Shown here in pieces: positions 1 through 4,795 of a stretch of DNA of 5,669 nt; positions within the stretch are counted from its first letter, which is position 1; each line of letters begins with the position of its first letter. The notes under the pieces were generated by a model. It was given only the letters and a program-made list of their open reading frames with translations, was not told where the DNA came from and did not search any database. Both the position numbers and the translations under genes were made by a program. This DNA is from an uncultured Lachnospiraceae bacterium (GTDB lineage: Bacteria > Bacillota > Clostridia > Lachnospirales > Lachnospiraceae), in contig CAJUAE010000158.1 in assembly GCA_910583965.1 (NCBI GenBank), positions 1-5,669 on the forward strand. Reading direction: 5' to 3'.

Positions 1-289
1 CCGCTTCTTTATCGGGCGTCGTAATCTGGCTGAGCAGCACAAGCGCATTCCGGCTTCCCTGCGGATCGATCCGGTAATGCGTCCATTTCCCGTCCTGCCG
101 CCCCTTGACGATCCCTGACTCGCACAGGATCTTCATGTGATACGACAGAGAGGATTGTCCGATCTTCATTTGTTCGCTCAGATCGCACACGCATTTTTCC
201 CCGCTTCTTAACAAAGCAAGGATCGCCAGTCGTTTTTCATCGCACAGCGCTTTGAACACTCTGGCATCGTTCGTATATTCCTTATCCAT
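1..289 (-). CDS. arsR: ArsR-family arsenic-responsive repressor (3' end outside window)
   Basis: The minus strand reads from an ATG at 289 and stays open to the window edge, giving 96 residues without a stop. The protein is a small winged-helix repressor: an N-terminal helix containing FKALCDEKRLAIL, then residues 32-37 KCVCDL, then the recognition helix region GQSSLSYHMKIL at about 44-55, and the wing GRQDGKWTHYRI at about 63-74. The C33-V-C35-D-L motif matches the trivalent arsenic/antimony site of ArsR proteins, where metalloid binding releases the operator. Typical members have 100-120 residues, so only a short C-terminus is missing. The start is fixed by GAGGTGAT at 294-301, six bases upstream. 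An ars resistance operon probably continues leftwards outside the window; this is inferred. The upstream dyad at 304-319 suggests autorepression. Confidence 0.92.
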   Translation of the reverse strand, partial: MDKEYTNDARVFKALCDEKRLAILALLRSGEKCVCDLSEQMKIGQSSLSYHMKILCESGIVKGRQDGKWTHYRIDPQGSRNALVLLSQITTPDKEA

Positions 290-303
290 CGTTATCACCT
301 CAA

Positions 304-319
304 ATCAAATATTTTTGAT
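304..319 (-). promoter_or_regulatory. Putative ArsR operator
   Basis: This is a perfect 6-bp inverted repeat, ATCAAA-4-TTTGAT, just downstream of the -10 box and overlapping the expected transcription start. AT-rich ATCAAA/TTTGAT dyads are characteristic of ArsR sites in Gram-positive ars operons. Its position between the -10 box and the ribosome binding site suits simple autorepression relieved by As(III) or Sb(III). Confidence 0.65.
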
Positions 320-325
320 ATATTA

Positions 326-354
326 ACTTTATCGAAATACATTCTTCCTGTCAA
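326..354 (-). promoter_or_regulatory. arsR promoter
   Basis: Read on the minus strand, TTGACA (349-354) is followed after exactly 17 bases by TAAAGT (326-331). This is a perfect -35 box and a four-of-six -10 box. Transcription would start at about 317-320, directly in the palindromic operator and about 30 bases before the arsR start codon. Confidence 0.75.
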
Positions 355-388
355 CTTTAAATCGAATCATCTTTTTCTTTTCCCCTAC

Positions 389-413
389 AAAAAAAGTGCC
401 CGTCAAGACACTT
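389..413 (-). terminator. Rho-independent terminator-like hairpin, minus strand
   Basis: On the minus strand the arms AAGTG (409-413) and CACTT (394-398) pair. The stem can be extended inward by G-U and C-G pairs to a small loop, and it runs straight into seven T (389-395). It lies just upstream of the arsR promoter and would block minus-strand transcription arriving from the right. No convincing minus-strand gene to the right explains it, so its source gene may have been lost. Confidence 0.5.
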
Positions 414-498
414 CTTTATCTCCTGTTATATTGATCCTATTCGAACTCGAGTACACAGTTGCACAGAACACCGGAAAAACGGCATGATTTGCAGGTGC

Positions 499-524
499 AA
501 ACACCCTGAAATCGGGTGTTTTTT
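499..524 (+). terminator. Strong rho-independent terminator, plus strand
   Basis: AAACACCC (499-506) pairs perfectly with GGGTGTTT (514-521) around a 7-base loop, and the arm ends in a run of T up to 524. This is a textbook intrinsic terminator in the plus direction. No plus-strand gene precedes it in the window, since only arsR lies upstream and points the other way. It may end a short non-coding transcript, or be left over from a lost gene. A short palindrome, TTTGCA-2-TGCAAA (488-501), overlaps its left edge. Confidence 0.75.
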
Positions 525-542
525 CAGTGGATTCGGAACTTC

Positions 543-566
543 TGTTTTCAAAAGTGTTTTCAAAAT
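543..566. repeat. Tandem 12-bp direct repeat (two copies)
   Basis: TGTTTTCAAAAG (543-554) is followed directly by TGTTTTCAAAAT (555-566), matching at 11 of 12 bases. A head-to-tail AT-rich pair like this can be a binding site (replication iteron, integrase arm site or regulator site) or a slippage product. Two copies are too few to decide. Confidence 0.55.
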
Positions 567-647
567 GATGTTTTTCCTGATTCGCGTTACATATTCGGGC
601 CAGATTCCCGTTATTCCCCTCCTCTGGTCCGGATATGGATCTGTCAG

Positions 648-752
648 TCAGATTATGCCATGCGATGCCTCATGGGTCGCATATGCAAAATGCAGCTGGA
701 AATACATTTCAGACAGTATTGTGAACAGATACGCAATGAACATCAATCCCAT
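648..752 (-). CDS. Possible 34-residue membrane peptide or gene remnant
   Basis: The minus strand has an ATG at 752 and a stop at 648-650. The peptide begins MGLMFIAYLFTILSEMYF and ends HEASHGII. It has one hydrophobic segment (about residues 2-14) followed by an amphipathic, His-rich tail, which reads more like protein than the other frames here. There is no ribosome binding site upstream. The same frame continues upstream for nine more codons to a stop, including LHSLLIL, so it could be the eroded tail of a larger membrane protein. I do not recognise a family. Confidence 0.2.
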   Translation of the reverse strand: MGLMFIAYLFTILSEMYFQLHFAYATHEASHGII

Positions 753-833
753 CAGTATCAGTAACGAATGCAGTCTGTTTCAGATCTCAGAATGAGAAAA
801 AACAAGCCTGTGGTTATACATGTGAAACCACCA

Positions 834-868
834 CCATTAGATGATGGCATCATTTGATGTAATAATGG
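834..868. repeat. Nested inverted repeats upstream of tRNA-Arg
   Basis: CCATTA (834-839) and TAATGG (863-868) are perfect inverted arms. Inside them, ATGAT (841-845) and ATCAT (849-853) pair around three bases, and CATCA/TGATG (848-859) forms a competing dyad. A separate 6-bp hairpin, GTGGTT/AACCAC, lies at 810-831. The cluster ends 8 bases before the tRNA, so it may form leader structure in the tRNA precursor or be a protein-binding site. No T-tract follows, so it is not a terminator. Confidence 0.4.
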
Positions 869-876
869 ATATAGTT

Positions 877-953
877 GCCCTCGTACCTCACCTGGATAGA
901 GGAATCGCCTCCGAAGCGGTCAGTAGTTGGTTCAAGTCCAATCGAGGGCGCCA
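877..953 (+). tRNA. tRNA-Arg (anticodon CCG)
   Basis: A full 77-nt cloverleaf can be folded by eye. The acceptor stem is GCCCTCG/CGAGGGC (7 pairs). The D-stem is CCTC/GAGG (887-890 with 899-902), with the conserved GG in its loop. The anticodon stem is ATCGC/GCGGT with loop CTCCGAA, giving anticodon CCG at 911-913, which reads CGG arginine codons. The T-arm is GTTGG-TTCAAGT-CCAAT. The discriminator base is G at 950 and CCA is encoded at 951-953. The D-stem starts with C10 paired to G25, the reverse of the usual G10-C25, so pairing is kept and function is plausible. Arg tRNA genes are common integration sites for ICEs and prophages; parA-like element DNA begins about 135 bases downstream. No second copy of the 3' end is present in the window. 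Confidence 0.93.
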
Positions 954-1032
954 TGTTTTCTCCCATTTCAGCATAATCTATTTCTTATCATATGTTGTTT
1001 CATATAAACCATGTTTTAACCGGATTTGTTCT
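954..1032. other. Spacer between tRNA-Arg and the parA leader
   Basis: This is AT-rich spacer with no gene and no clear terminator for the tRNA. An imperfect dyad (TTATCATATG with CATATAA, about 987-1007) is visible. No promoter with both a good -35 and a good -10 box can be assigned to parA here. If the element integrated at the 3' end of the tRNA, its end would start in this stretch. Confidence 0.35.
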
Positions 1033-1088
1033 AACTCCTTTTAAATATCCTCTACTCGCTGGTGGTTATGGGAAAGGAGTTTTTTATT
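1033..1088 (+). promoter_or_regulatory. Long-range hairpin that would sequester the parA ribosome binding site
   Basis: AACTCCTTT (1033-1041) is a perfect 9-bp complement of AAAGGAGTT (1073-1081), separated by a 31-base loop. The right arm contains the AAAGGAG Shine-Dalgarno sequence of parA, whose ATG is at 1089. The left arm imitates the anti-Shine-Dalgarno end of 16S rRNA. The stem is followed at once by TTTTATTAT, so it also resembles a weak terminator. It could control translation or attenuation of parA; no riboswitch class is recognised. Confidence 0.5.
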
Positions 1089-1253
1089 ATGTCCAAATGC
1101 AAAGTAATTGCAGTAGCCAATCAGAAAGGCGGTGTTGGCAAGACAACGACAACGGAGAATGCGGCTATTGGTCTTGCACGAAACGGCAATGAGGTACTGA
1201 TCGTGGATTTTGAACGTATTCAAGTTTGTCGCTATGTCCACTCTTGCACTTAG
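1089..1253 (+). pseudogene. parA: Truncated ParA/Soj partition ATPase
   Basis: The first 41 codons are a clear ParA N-terminus, starting MSKCKVIAVANQ. The deviant Walker A motif KGGVGKTT is at residues 13-20, and the strand LIVDF at 37-41 is where the family normally continues into the D-x-D-PQGN region. Instead the frame runs into 13 unrelated residues and stops at 1251-1253. Full ParA proteins have about 250-275 residues, so Walker B and the rest are missing and partition activity is impossible. The start is supported by AAAGGAG at 1073-1079, nine bases upstream. From about 1210 the DNA belongs to the next gene, read here out of frame, so this is a deletion or rearrangement junction rather than simple decay. 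In intact ICEs ParA would help maintain the circular form. Confidence 0.85.
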
Positions 1254-1509
1254 CACAATCATGTCAGGTGCCGTCCCTGATATCATGCCTTCCATCGTCT
1301 ATGCTGAAACAACACAGCTTCCAACACCAAATGGTGCAGCTACACTTGGTAGCGGAAGTGCATCCATCACAATTCAGACTCACAACGGTCAGTCCCTTGT
1401 CGGAAAGAAATTTGAAGTCTATAAACTGTTCGATGCTGAAAACGCAAAGGATGGCGAATCCATCAACTACACATGGAATACAGAATACAAGACCGCATTA
1501 CACATCGAC
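1210..1509 (+). pseudogene. N-terminal fragment of a secreted SpaA/Cna-B-like surface protein
   Basis: This is the first 100 or so codons of the fusion reading frame. Residues 2-32 are signal-peptide-like: a lysine, a hydrophobic core VAMSTLALSTIMSGAV, and a cleavage-type end VYA before E33. After this come a Thr/Ser/Gly-rich linker and SASITIQTHNGQSLVGKKF followed by EVYKLFDAEN, a pattern typical of the prealbumin-like SpaA/Cna-B domains of Gram-positive surface proteins, often found in ICEs of this type. Only part of one domain is present. The remaining domains and any LPXTG anchor are lost at the join with the TrbL-like sequence near 1505. Confidence 0.7.
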
Positions 1510-2322
1510 AATCTGCAAAGTGCACTGAATACCTGGAATACAAAACTGGCAGAAATCTGGATGCTGTTAACAGAGTCACCTGAATCCTTCAAGGGTGGTG
1601 ATATCTGGAACATCATCGTTCAGATTCATGGGGCATTACAGGCTATTGGGCTATCTCTACTGGTTCTATTTTTTCTGTGGGGAATGATTCGAACATGTAC
1701 CAGCTGGCAGGATATCAAACGACCTGAGCAGGCATTCAAACTGTTCCTACGTTTTATCATTGCCAGAGGTCTTGTCATGTATGGTATGGAATTGATGACC
1801 GGTATATTTGATATTGTCCAAGGAATCATTTCAACAATCACACAGACAATCGGGATTGGTACTGCCAGTACAACTGTTATCCCACAGGAAATTATTGATG
1901 CAATAAACAATACCGGTTTTCTGGAATCCATTCCATTATGGGCTGTTACCCTACTGGGATCCATATTCATAACAATCCTGTCATTCATCATGATCCTCAC
2001 TGTATACGGTCGATTCTTCAAGATCTACATGTATACAGCCATCTCCCCTGTTCCACTGGCAACCGCAGCTGGTGAATCCACACAGAATACAGCTTTTACC
2101 TTCATGAAGAGTTATGCTGGCGTCTGTCTTGAAGGTGCCATCATACTACTTGCATGTGTTATCTTCTCGGCTTTTGCTTCTGCACCACCAGTCATAGATT
2201 CAACAGCATCAGCAGTATCCATGATATGGGGATACATTGGAGAACTGATATTCAACATGCTTGTACTTGTTGGAACAATCAAGATGTCAGATCGGATTGT
2301 TAAGGAAATGATGGAATTGTAA
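1210..2322 (+). CDS. Chimeric surface-protein/TrbL-like conjugation membrane protein
   Basis: One open frame of 370 residues joins two unrelated genes. Residues 1 to about 100 are the secreted surface-protein fragment listed separately. From about residue 101 (NLQSALNTWNTKLAEIW) it is a TrbL/VirB6-like protein of Gram-positive ICEs, the polytopic inner-membrane channel part of type IV secretion. Hydrophobic segments lie at about 141-162, 179-205, 241-268, 270-287, 303-322 and 337-357. Recognisable stretches include SFKGGDIWNII, RPEQAFKLFLRF, FESIPLWAVTLLGS-like LESIPLWAVTLLGS, and the C-terminal MSDRIVKEMM. The TrbL part lacks only its original first residues. The start is doubtful: the TTG at 1210 lies at the join and has no ribosome binding site. 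Coupled restart at ATG 1234 or 1261, near the parA stop, would drop part of the signal peptide. Expression and function are uncertain. Confidence 0.75.
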   Translation: MNVFKFVAMSTLALSTIMSGAVPDIMPSIVYAETTQLPTPNGAATLGSGSASITIQTHNGQSLVGKKFEVYKLFDAENAKDGESINYTWNTEYKTALHIDNLQSALNTWNTKLAEIWMLLTESPESFKGGDIWNIIVQIHGALQAIGLSLLVLFFLWGMIRTCTSWQDIKRPEQAFKLFLRFIIARGLVMYGMELMTGIFDIVQGIISTITQTIGIGTASTTVIPQEIIDAINNTGFLESIPLWAVTLLGSIFITILSFIMILTVYGRFFKIYMYTAISPVPLATAAGESTQNTAFTFMKSYAGVCLEGAIILLACVIFSAFASAPPVIDSTASAVSMIWGYIGELIFNMLVLVGTIKMSDRIVKEMMEL

Positions 2323-2340
2323 AAAAATTTCATCTAATTA

Positions 2341-2370
2341 TTGACGACCGATTTCGGTCATCTTTAAGAT
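2341..2370 (+). promoter_or_regulatory. Promoter of the four-gene operon with MerR-type operator
   Basis: TTGACG (2341-2346) and TAAGAT (2365-2370) are separated by 18 bases, slightly longer than optimal. Between them lies the dyad GACCG-ATTT-CGGTC (2346-2359). A dyad placed between -35 and -10 of an over-long spacer is the hallmark of promoters activated by MerR proteins, and the first gene of the operon encodes one, so autoregulation is likely. The same hairpin, followed by CTTT, could instead be a weak terminator for the trbL-like gene; the T-run is too short to favour that. Confidence 0.55.
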
Positions 2371-2393
2371 ATGGGTATGAAGAGGTGATCTGA

Positions 2394-3203
2394 ATGGCTG
2401 ATTATAAAACATTAAGTGAGGTTTCAGAACTTACAGGCCTTTCCCCACGAGAAATCAGGTATTACGTTGAAGAAAAAATGATAATGCCTTCCGCAATGAT
2501 TCAGAAAGGAAAAAGGACATATGCGCAGTATTCCAATTCTGATGTAGTTAAAATACAGCAAATAGCGCTTTATAAAGAATTGGGATATTCCAATGAGCAA
2601 ATTAAAGAAATTTTATCTGATCCTGAATTTGATTATCAGAGTGCATTAGATAAACAGATTCTTGAATTGCGCAATAAAAAAAGACATATGGAAAATCAAA
2701 TCATAGCAGCCGAAATGATGAGAACCATATATCTAGAAGAAAAAATCAACAATCTGGATATATCTGATTTTGATAACAGTATTGATAGTTTCTCTTCAGA
2801 CCTTTTGTCACCTGAATTAGAAGAGTATACCGAAGAAGGGCTGATCCAGTTTGGCGAAAATCTTTTCGAACAAATGGACAAAACCAGCATTTCAAAAACT
2901 CTGTTTGAGTTTGAAAACATATACGATGAGTTGCTAAACATCGTAAATAAAGATCCTAGAAGTGACGAAGTTCAACAAAAATTTTTAGAAATTAAAGATA
3001 TTTGTGATCCTTACTTCAACTGCTCCAAATCTGATAGTGAACCTTTATCTCTAAACTGGTTCATACTGTATTTTAGATGGATAACTGCTTTAGGAGTAGA
3101 TAGATTGTTTGATGTATTTTTAAGGAAAGAAAACACAGCTGGCTTTATTGATGAAATGCTAGATGAATACAGATTACGTGAGGAGGCAAAGAAACATGGA
3201 TAA
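2394..3203 (+). CDS. MerR-family regulator with TipAS-like C-terminal domain
   Basis: The 269-residue protein has the standard MerR winged helix at about 4-75 (YKTLSEVSELTGLSPREIRYY, wing around GKRTYAQYSNSDV), then a long dimerisation helix at about 83-115 (LDKQILELRNKKRHMENQI), then an effector domain of about 150 residues. That domain ends DPRSDEVQQKF...NTAGFIDEMLDEY, with spacing reminiscent of TipAS domains (a helix bundle that binds antibiotics such as thiopeptides in TipA); this is a moderate-confidence resemblance. Two cysteines, C204 and C210, lie in it. The start has AGAGGTGAT at 2381-2389. Its stop overlaps the next start by 8 bases, showing co-translation. It probably activates its own operon through the dyad at 2346-2359 when a ligand is bound. 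Confidence 0.85.
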   Translation: MADYKTLSEVSELTGLSPREIRYYVEEKMIMPSAMIQKGKRTYAQYSNSDVVKIQQIALYKELGYSNEQIKEILSDPEFDYQSALDKQILELRNKKRHMENQIIAAEMMRTIYLEEKINNLDISDFDNSIDSFSSDLLSPELEEYTEEGLIQFGENLFEQMDKTSISKTLFEFENIYDELLNIVNKDPRSDEVQQKFLEIKDICDPYFNCSKSDSEPLSLNWFILYFRWITALGVDRLFDVFLRKENTAGFIDEMLDEYRLREEAKKHG

Positions 3204-3549
3204 AATCGTAAGTAAAATTGCTGCTTTGGGTGTACCTGGTTTGGTTTTTATGATTGCCTTAAGTGCAACCGGTCTAGCCGGAGGAGCTGCAATTACCGCT
3301 GCATTGGCAGCCTTAGGACCTGGAGGAATGATCGGCGGTATTGCTACACTCGGAGTTATTGGTCTTATCAGTGAAGCAATTGCTGAATATGGATTTGATA
3401 CCATTTTCTCTGCAGTTGTTCAAGAATTGTATAGAAGAGGAGAAACCATCAATTCTCTATACACTAAGATTGATAAATATCCTGTCTCAAAAAGCTTAAA
3501 AGCAAAACTAAAAGAAAAGTTGAAGGAAATAAGCAAGGAGGATGAATAG
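3196..3549 (+). CDS. Glycine/alanine-rich hydrophobic hairpin membrane protein
   Basis: 117 residues from the ATG at 3196, chosen because AGGAGG lies at 3181-3186; the upstream in-frame ATG at 3163 lies inside the MerR gene and lacks a site. Residues 8-59 are an almost uninterrupted hydrophobic stretch rich in Gly and Ala (ALGVPGLVFMIALSATGLAG, then a GPGGMIGGI turn at 41-49, then ATLGVIGLIS). This is consistent with two closely packed helices forming a membrane hairpin with glycine-zipper spacing. The tail 66-117 is hydrophilic and helical, ending in a lysine-rich segment (SLKAKLKEKLKEISKEDE). No signal peptide or catalytic motif is seen. The composition resembles membrane-inserting or oligomerising peptides, but no family name can be given. 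It overlaps the MerR gene by 8 bases and is followed 2 bases later by the next gene. Confidence 0.85.
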   Translation: MDKIVSKIAALGVPGLVFMIALSATGLAGGAAITAALAALGPGGMIGGIATLGVIGLISEAIAEYGFDTIFSAVVQELYRRGETINSLYTKIDKYPVSKSLKAKLKEKLKEISKEDE

Positions 3550-3551
3550 TT

Positions 3552-3944
3552 ATGACTTTTAAAGAAAAGTGTAGTGAAATCAAGGATCGCATTGTTGCGA
3601 AAACAAACAGTGCAATTAACTACTGCAAGGAAAACCCTGTAGTGATTCTTGAAGGAGGAGCAATTCTTCTGCTGTCCGGTTTGTCTGTTCATCAAATCCT
3701 TTCCAATAAAGATTTGAAGAAAATGAATTCTGCATTAAACAGAAAATGCCACACCTTAACTAAAGAAAACCTGATTCTCCGTATCGAAAACGCTATTTCC
3801 ACAAACCGAAATAACGAATTGATTGAGCTTTGTAATCAGAAGGATAAAGTTATGGCTAAAACAATGTCTGATGGTCTCCGTCACGGAAGCCCTGTAGCTG
3901 CACAACAAATGGCATACAAAAGACAGTATGATCTTGGGAGGTAG
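3552..3944 (+). CDS. Single-pass membrane protein of unknown function
   Basis: 130 residues, starting after AAGGAGG at 3535-3541. An amphipathic, charged N-terminus (MTFKEKCSEIKDRIVAK) is followed by one hydrophobic segment at about 29-47 (VVILEGGAILLLSGLSVHQI). The remainder is a basic, helical domain with weak heptad character (LKKMNSALNRKCHTLTKENL), ending in QQMAYKRQYDLGR. No enzymatic motif is visible. With lysines on both sides of the segment, topology cannot be called firmly. The gene lies 2 bases after the hairpin protein and its stop is 7 bases before the next start, so the products are probably made together; a membrane anchor for the coiled-coil protein is one inferred possibility. 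Confidence 0.8.
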   Translation: MTFKEKCSEIKDRIVAKTNSAINYCKENPVVILEGGAILLLSGLSVHQILSNKDLKKMNSALNRKCHTLTKENLILRIENAISTNRNNELIELCNQKDKVMAKTMSDGLRHGSPVAAQQMAYKRQYDLGR

Positions 3945-3951
3945 TATTCTC

Positions 3952-4737
3952 ATGTGGAAGAACAACATCAGAAAGCAATTGGACGAAACTCTTGAAGTAA
4001 GTCTTCAGTATGAAGAAGCTCAAAAAAGTGTTGAGAAAGCTATTGAAGCAAAAAAAGCTACAGAAGAATTTGTTCCATCAAACTTGTCTTCTTTTGATGC
4101 AACGCATCTAAGTCAATATATCCAGAATATTGTTGGAGATGAGCCAAAACGTGGTTCGAAATGGAATCCATTAAATCACACGAAAAAGAAAAAAGAAGAA
4201 GTTCGAGTGGCATTTGAAGAATATGAACGAAAAGTTTCCAAAGCAAAAGAGCAGTATTATGAAGAATACAAACAACAGCGGGAGGAATTACTTTCAAAAG
4301 ATAGTTTTGAAAAATCACAGAAGCTAAAAGAAGCCTCTGAAATGTTTGATTCTGCAGTTGAACAAAAAAACAAAGCAGAACAATTATGGAACGGTAATAC
4401 TTTACTTTCTGAAAGACTCAAAAACTCTCAAACCATTACACGATTAATCGAGTATTTTGACGATGGCCGTGTTGATACGCTTAAGGAAGCAATAAATCTC
4501 TATTATGATGATATGCATAAAGAGAAAGAATCACGATTAGCTGAAGAACATCGAAAAAGACTAGAGGAAATCATTTTAGATCAAAATGAATCTATTCAAC
4601 ATGCTATAGAGGTCGCAGAAAATGCCCAAAGTACTGCATCTGAAGCATTAGATCTTGCTCAAGATGCTATTGATAGAGCAGATGAAGCTTACGAACATGC
4701 AAGCTCATCCTCATATAATTCGAATAGTGACTATTAA
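3952..4737 (+). CDS. Soluble coiled-coil protein of unknown function
   Basis: 261 residues from the ATG at 3952, which has GGGAGG at 3936-3941. The in-frame ATG at 3928 lies inside the previous gene without a ribosome binding site. The protein is almost entirely charged helix: about 1-38 (LDETLEVSLQYEEAQKSVEK), a short break at about 42-75 containing WNPLNHTKKKKEE, a long coiled coil at about 77-145 rich in K/E/Q, a central less regular region with LIEYFDDGRVDTLKEAINLYY, and a C-terminal Ala-rich helix (HAIEVAENAQSTASEALDLA) before a Ser/Asn tail. There is no membrane segment or signal peptide. Such proteins act as scaffolds or tethers. It is the last gene of the operon, 19 bases before a strong terminator. 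Confidence 0.83.
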   Translation: MWKNNIRKQLDETLEVSLQYEEAQKSVEKAIEAKKATEEFVPSNLSSFDATHLSQYIQNIVGDEPKRGSKWNPLNHTKKKKEEVRVAFEEYERKVSKAKEQYYEEYKQQREELLSKDSFEKSQKLKEASEMFDSAVEQKNKAEQLWNGNTLLSERLKNSQTITRLIEYFDDGRVDTLKEAINLYYDDMHKEKESRLAEEHRKRLEEIILDQNESIQHAIEVAENAQSTASEALDLAQDAIDRADEAYEHASSSSYNSNSDY

Positions 4738-4755
4738 CATGCACTGTCATATCAC

Positions 4756-4781
4756 GACTGGCCAATCTGCCAGTCTTTTTT
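4756..4781 (+). terminator. Rho-independent terminator after the four-gene operon
   Basis: GACTGGC (4756-4762) pairs perfectly with GCCAGTC (4769-4775) around a 6-base loop, followed by six T (4776-4781). It ends only 14 bases before the start codon of the next transfer gene, whose ribosome binding site comes immediately after. No promoter is visible between, so genes from 4796 onward must depend on read-through or on regulated termination here. Confidence 0.85.
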
Positions 4782-4795
4782 GAAAGGAAAATCTC

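Larger units (their letters stand above)
414..876. other. Gene-poor interval between arsR and tRNA-Arg
   Basis: No convincing protein gene is visible on either strand. The open frames at 484-795 and 516-764 on the plus strand lack a ribosome binding site, have compositions unlike real proteins and run through a strong terminator hairpin at their start. What it does hold is listed separately: the hairpin at 499-524, a tandem 12-mer at 543-566, a possible tiny minus-strand reading frame at 648-752 and inverted repeats at 810-868. It could be chromosomal spacer or the eroded end of the mobile element. Confidence 0.6.

Noticed and set aside
9..194. Minus-strand 61-codon frame
   Set aside because: It is an out-of-frame shadow of arsR, whose true frame is open from 289 to the edge.
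440..460. TTCGAACTCGAG as a truncated tRNA T-arm (attachment-site remnant)
   Set aside because: The bases either side cannot form a T-stem and it does not match the 3' end of the tRNA-Arg in this window.
484..795. Plus-strand open frames at 484-795 and 516-764
   Set aside because: They begin in the terminator hairpin, lack ribosome binding sites, have Cys/Trp/Ser-heavy implausible compositions and match nothing I recognise.
841..1044. Plus-strand open frame over the tRNA
   Set aside because: It runs through the complete tRNA-Arg gene and has no ribosome binding site.
1626..2021. Long minus-strand frame of 131 codons
   Set aside because: It is antisense to the well-supported TrbL-like transmembrane sequence and lacks a start signal.
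3163..3195. Earlier ATG for the glycine-rich hairpin protein
   Set aside because: It adds 11 charged residues read inside the MerR gene, and the AGGAGG at 3181-3186 fits the ATG at 3196.
3928..3951. Earlier ATG for the coiled-coil protein
   Set aside because: GGGAGG lies downstream of it (3936-3941), so only the ATG at 3952 can use it.
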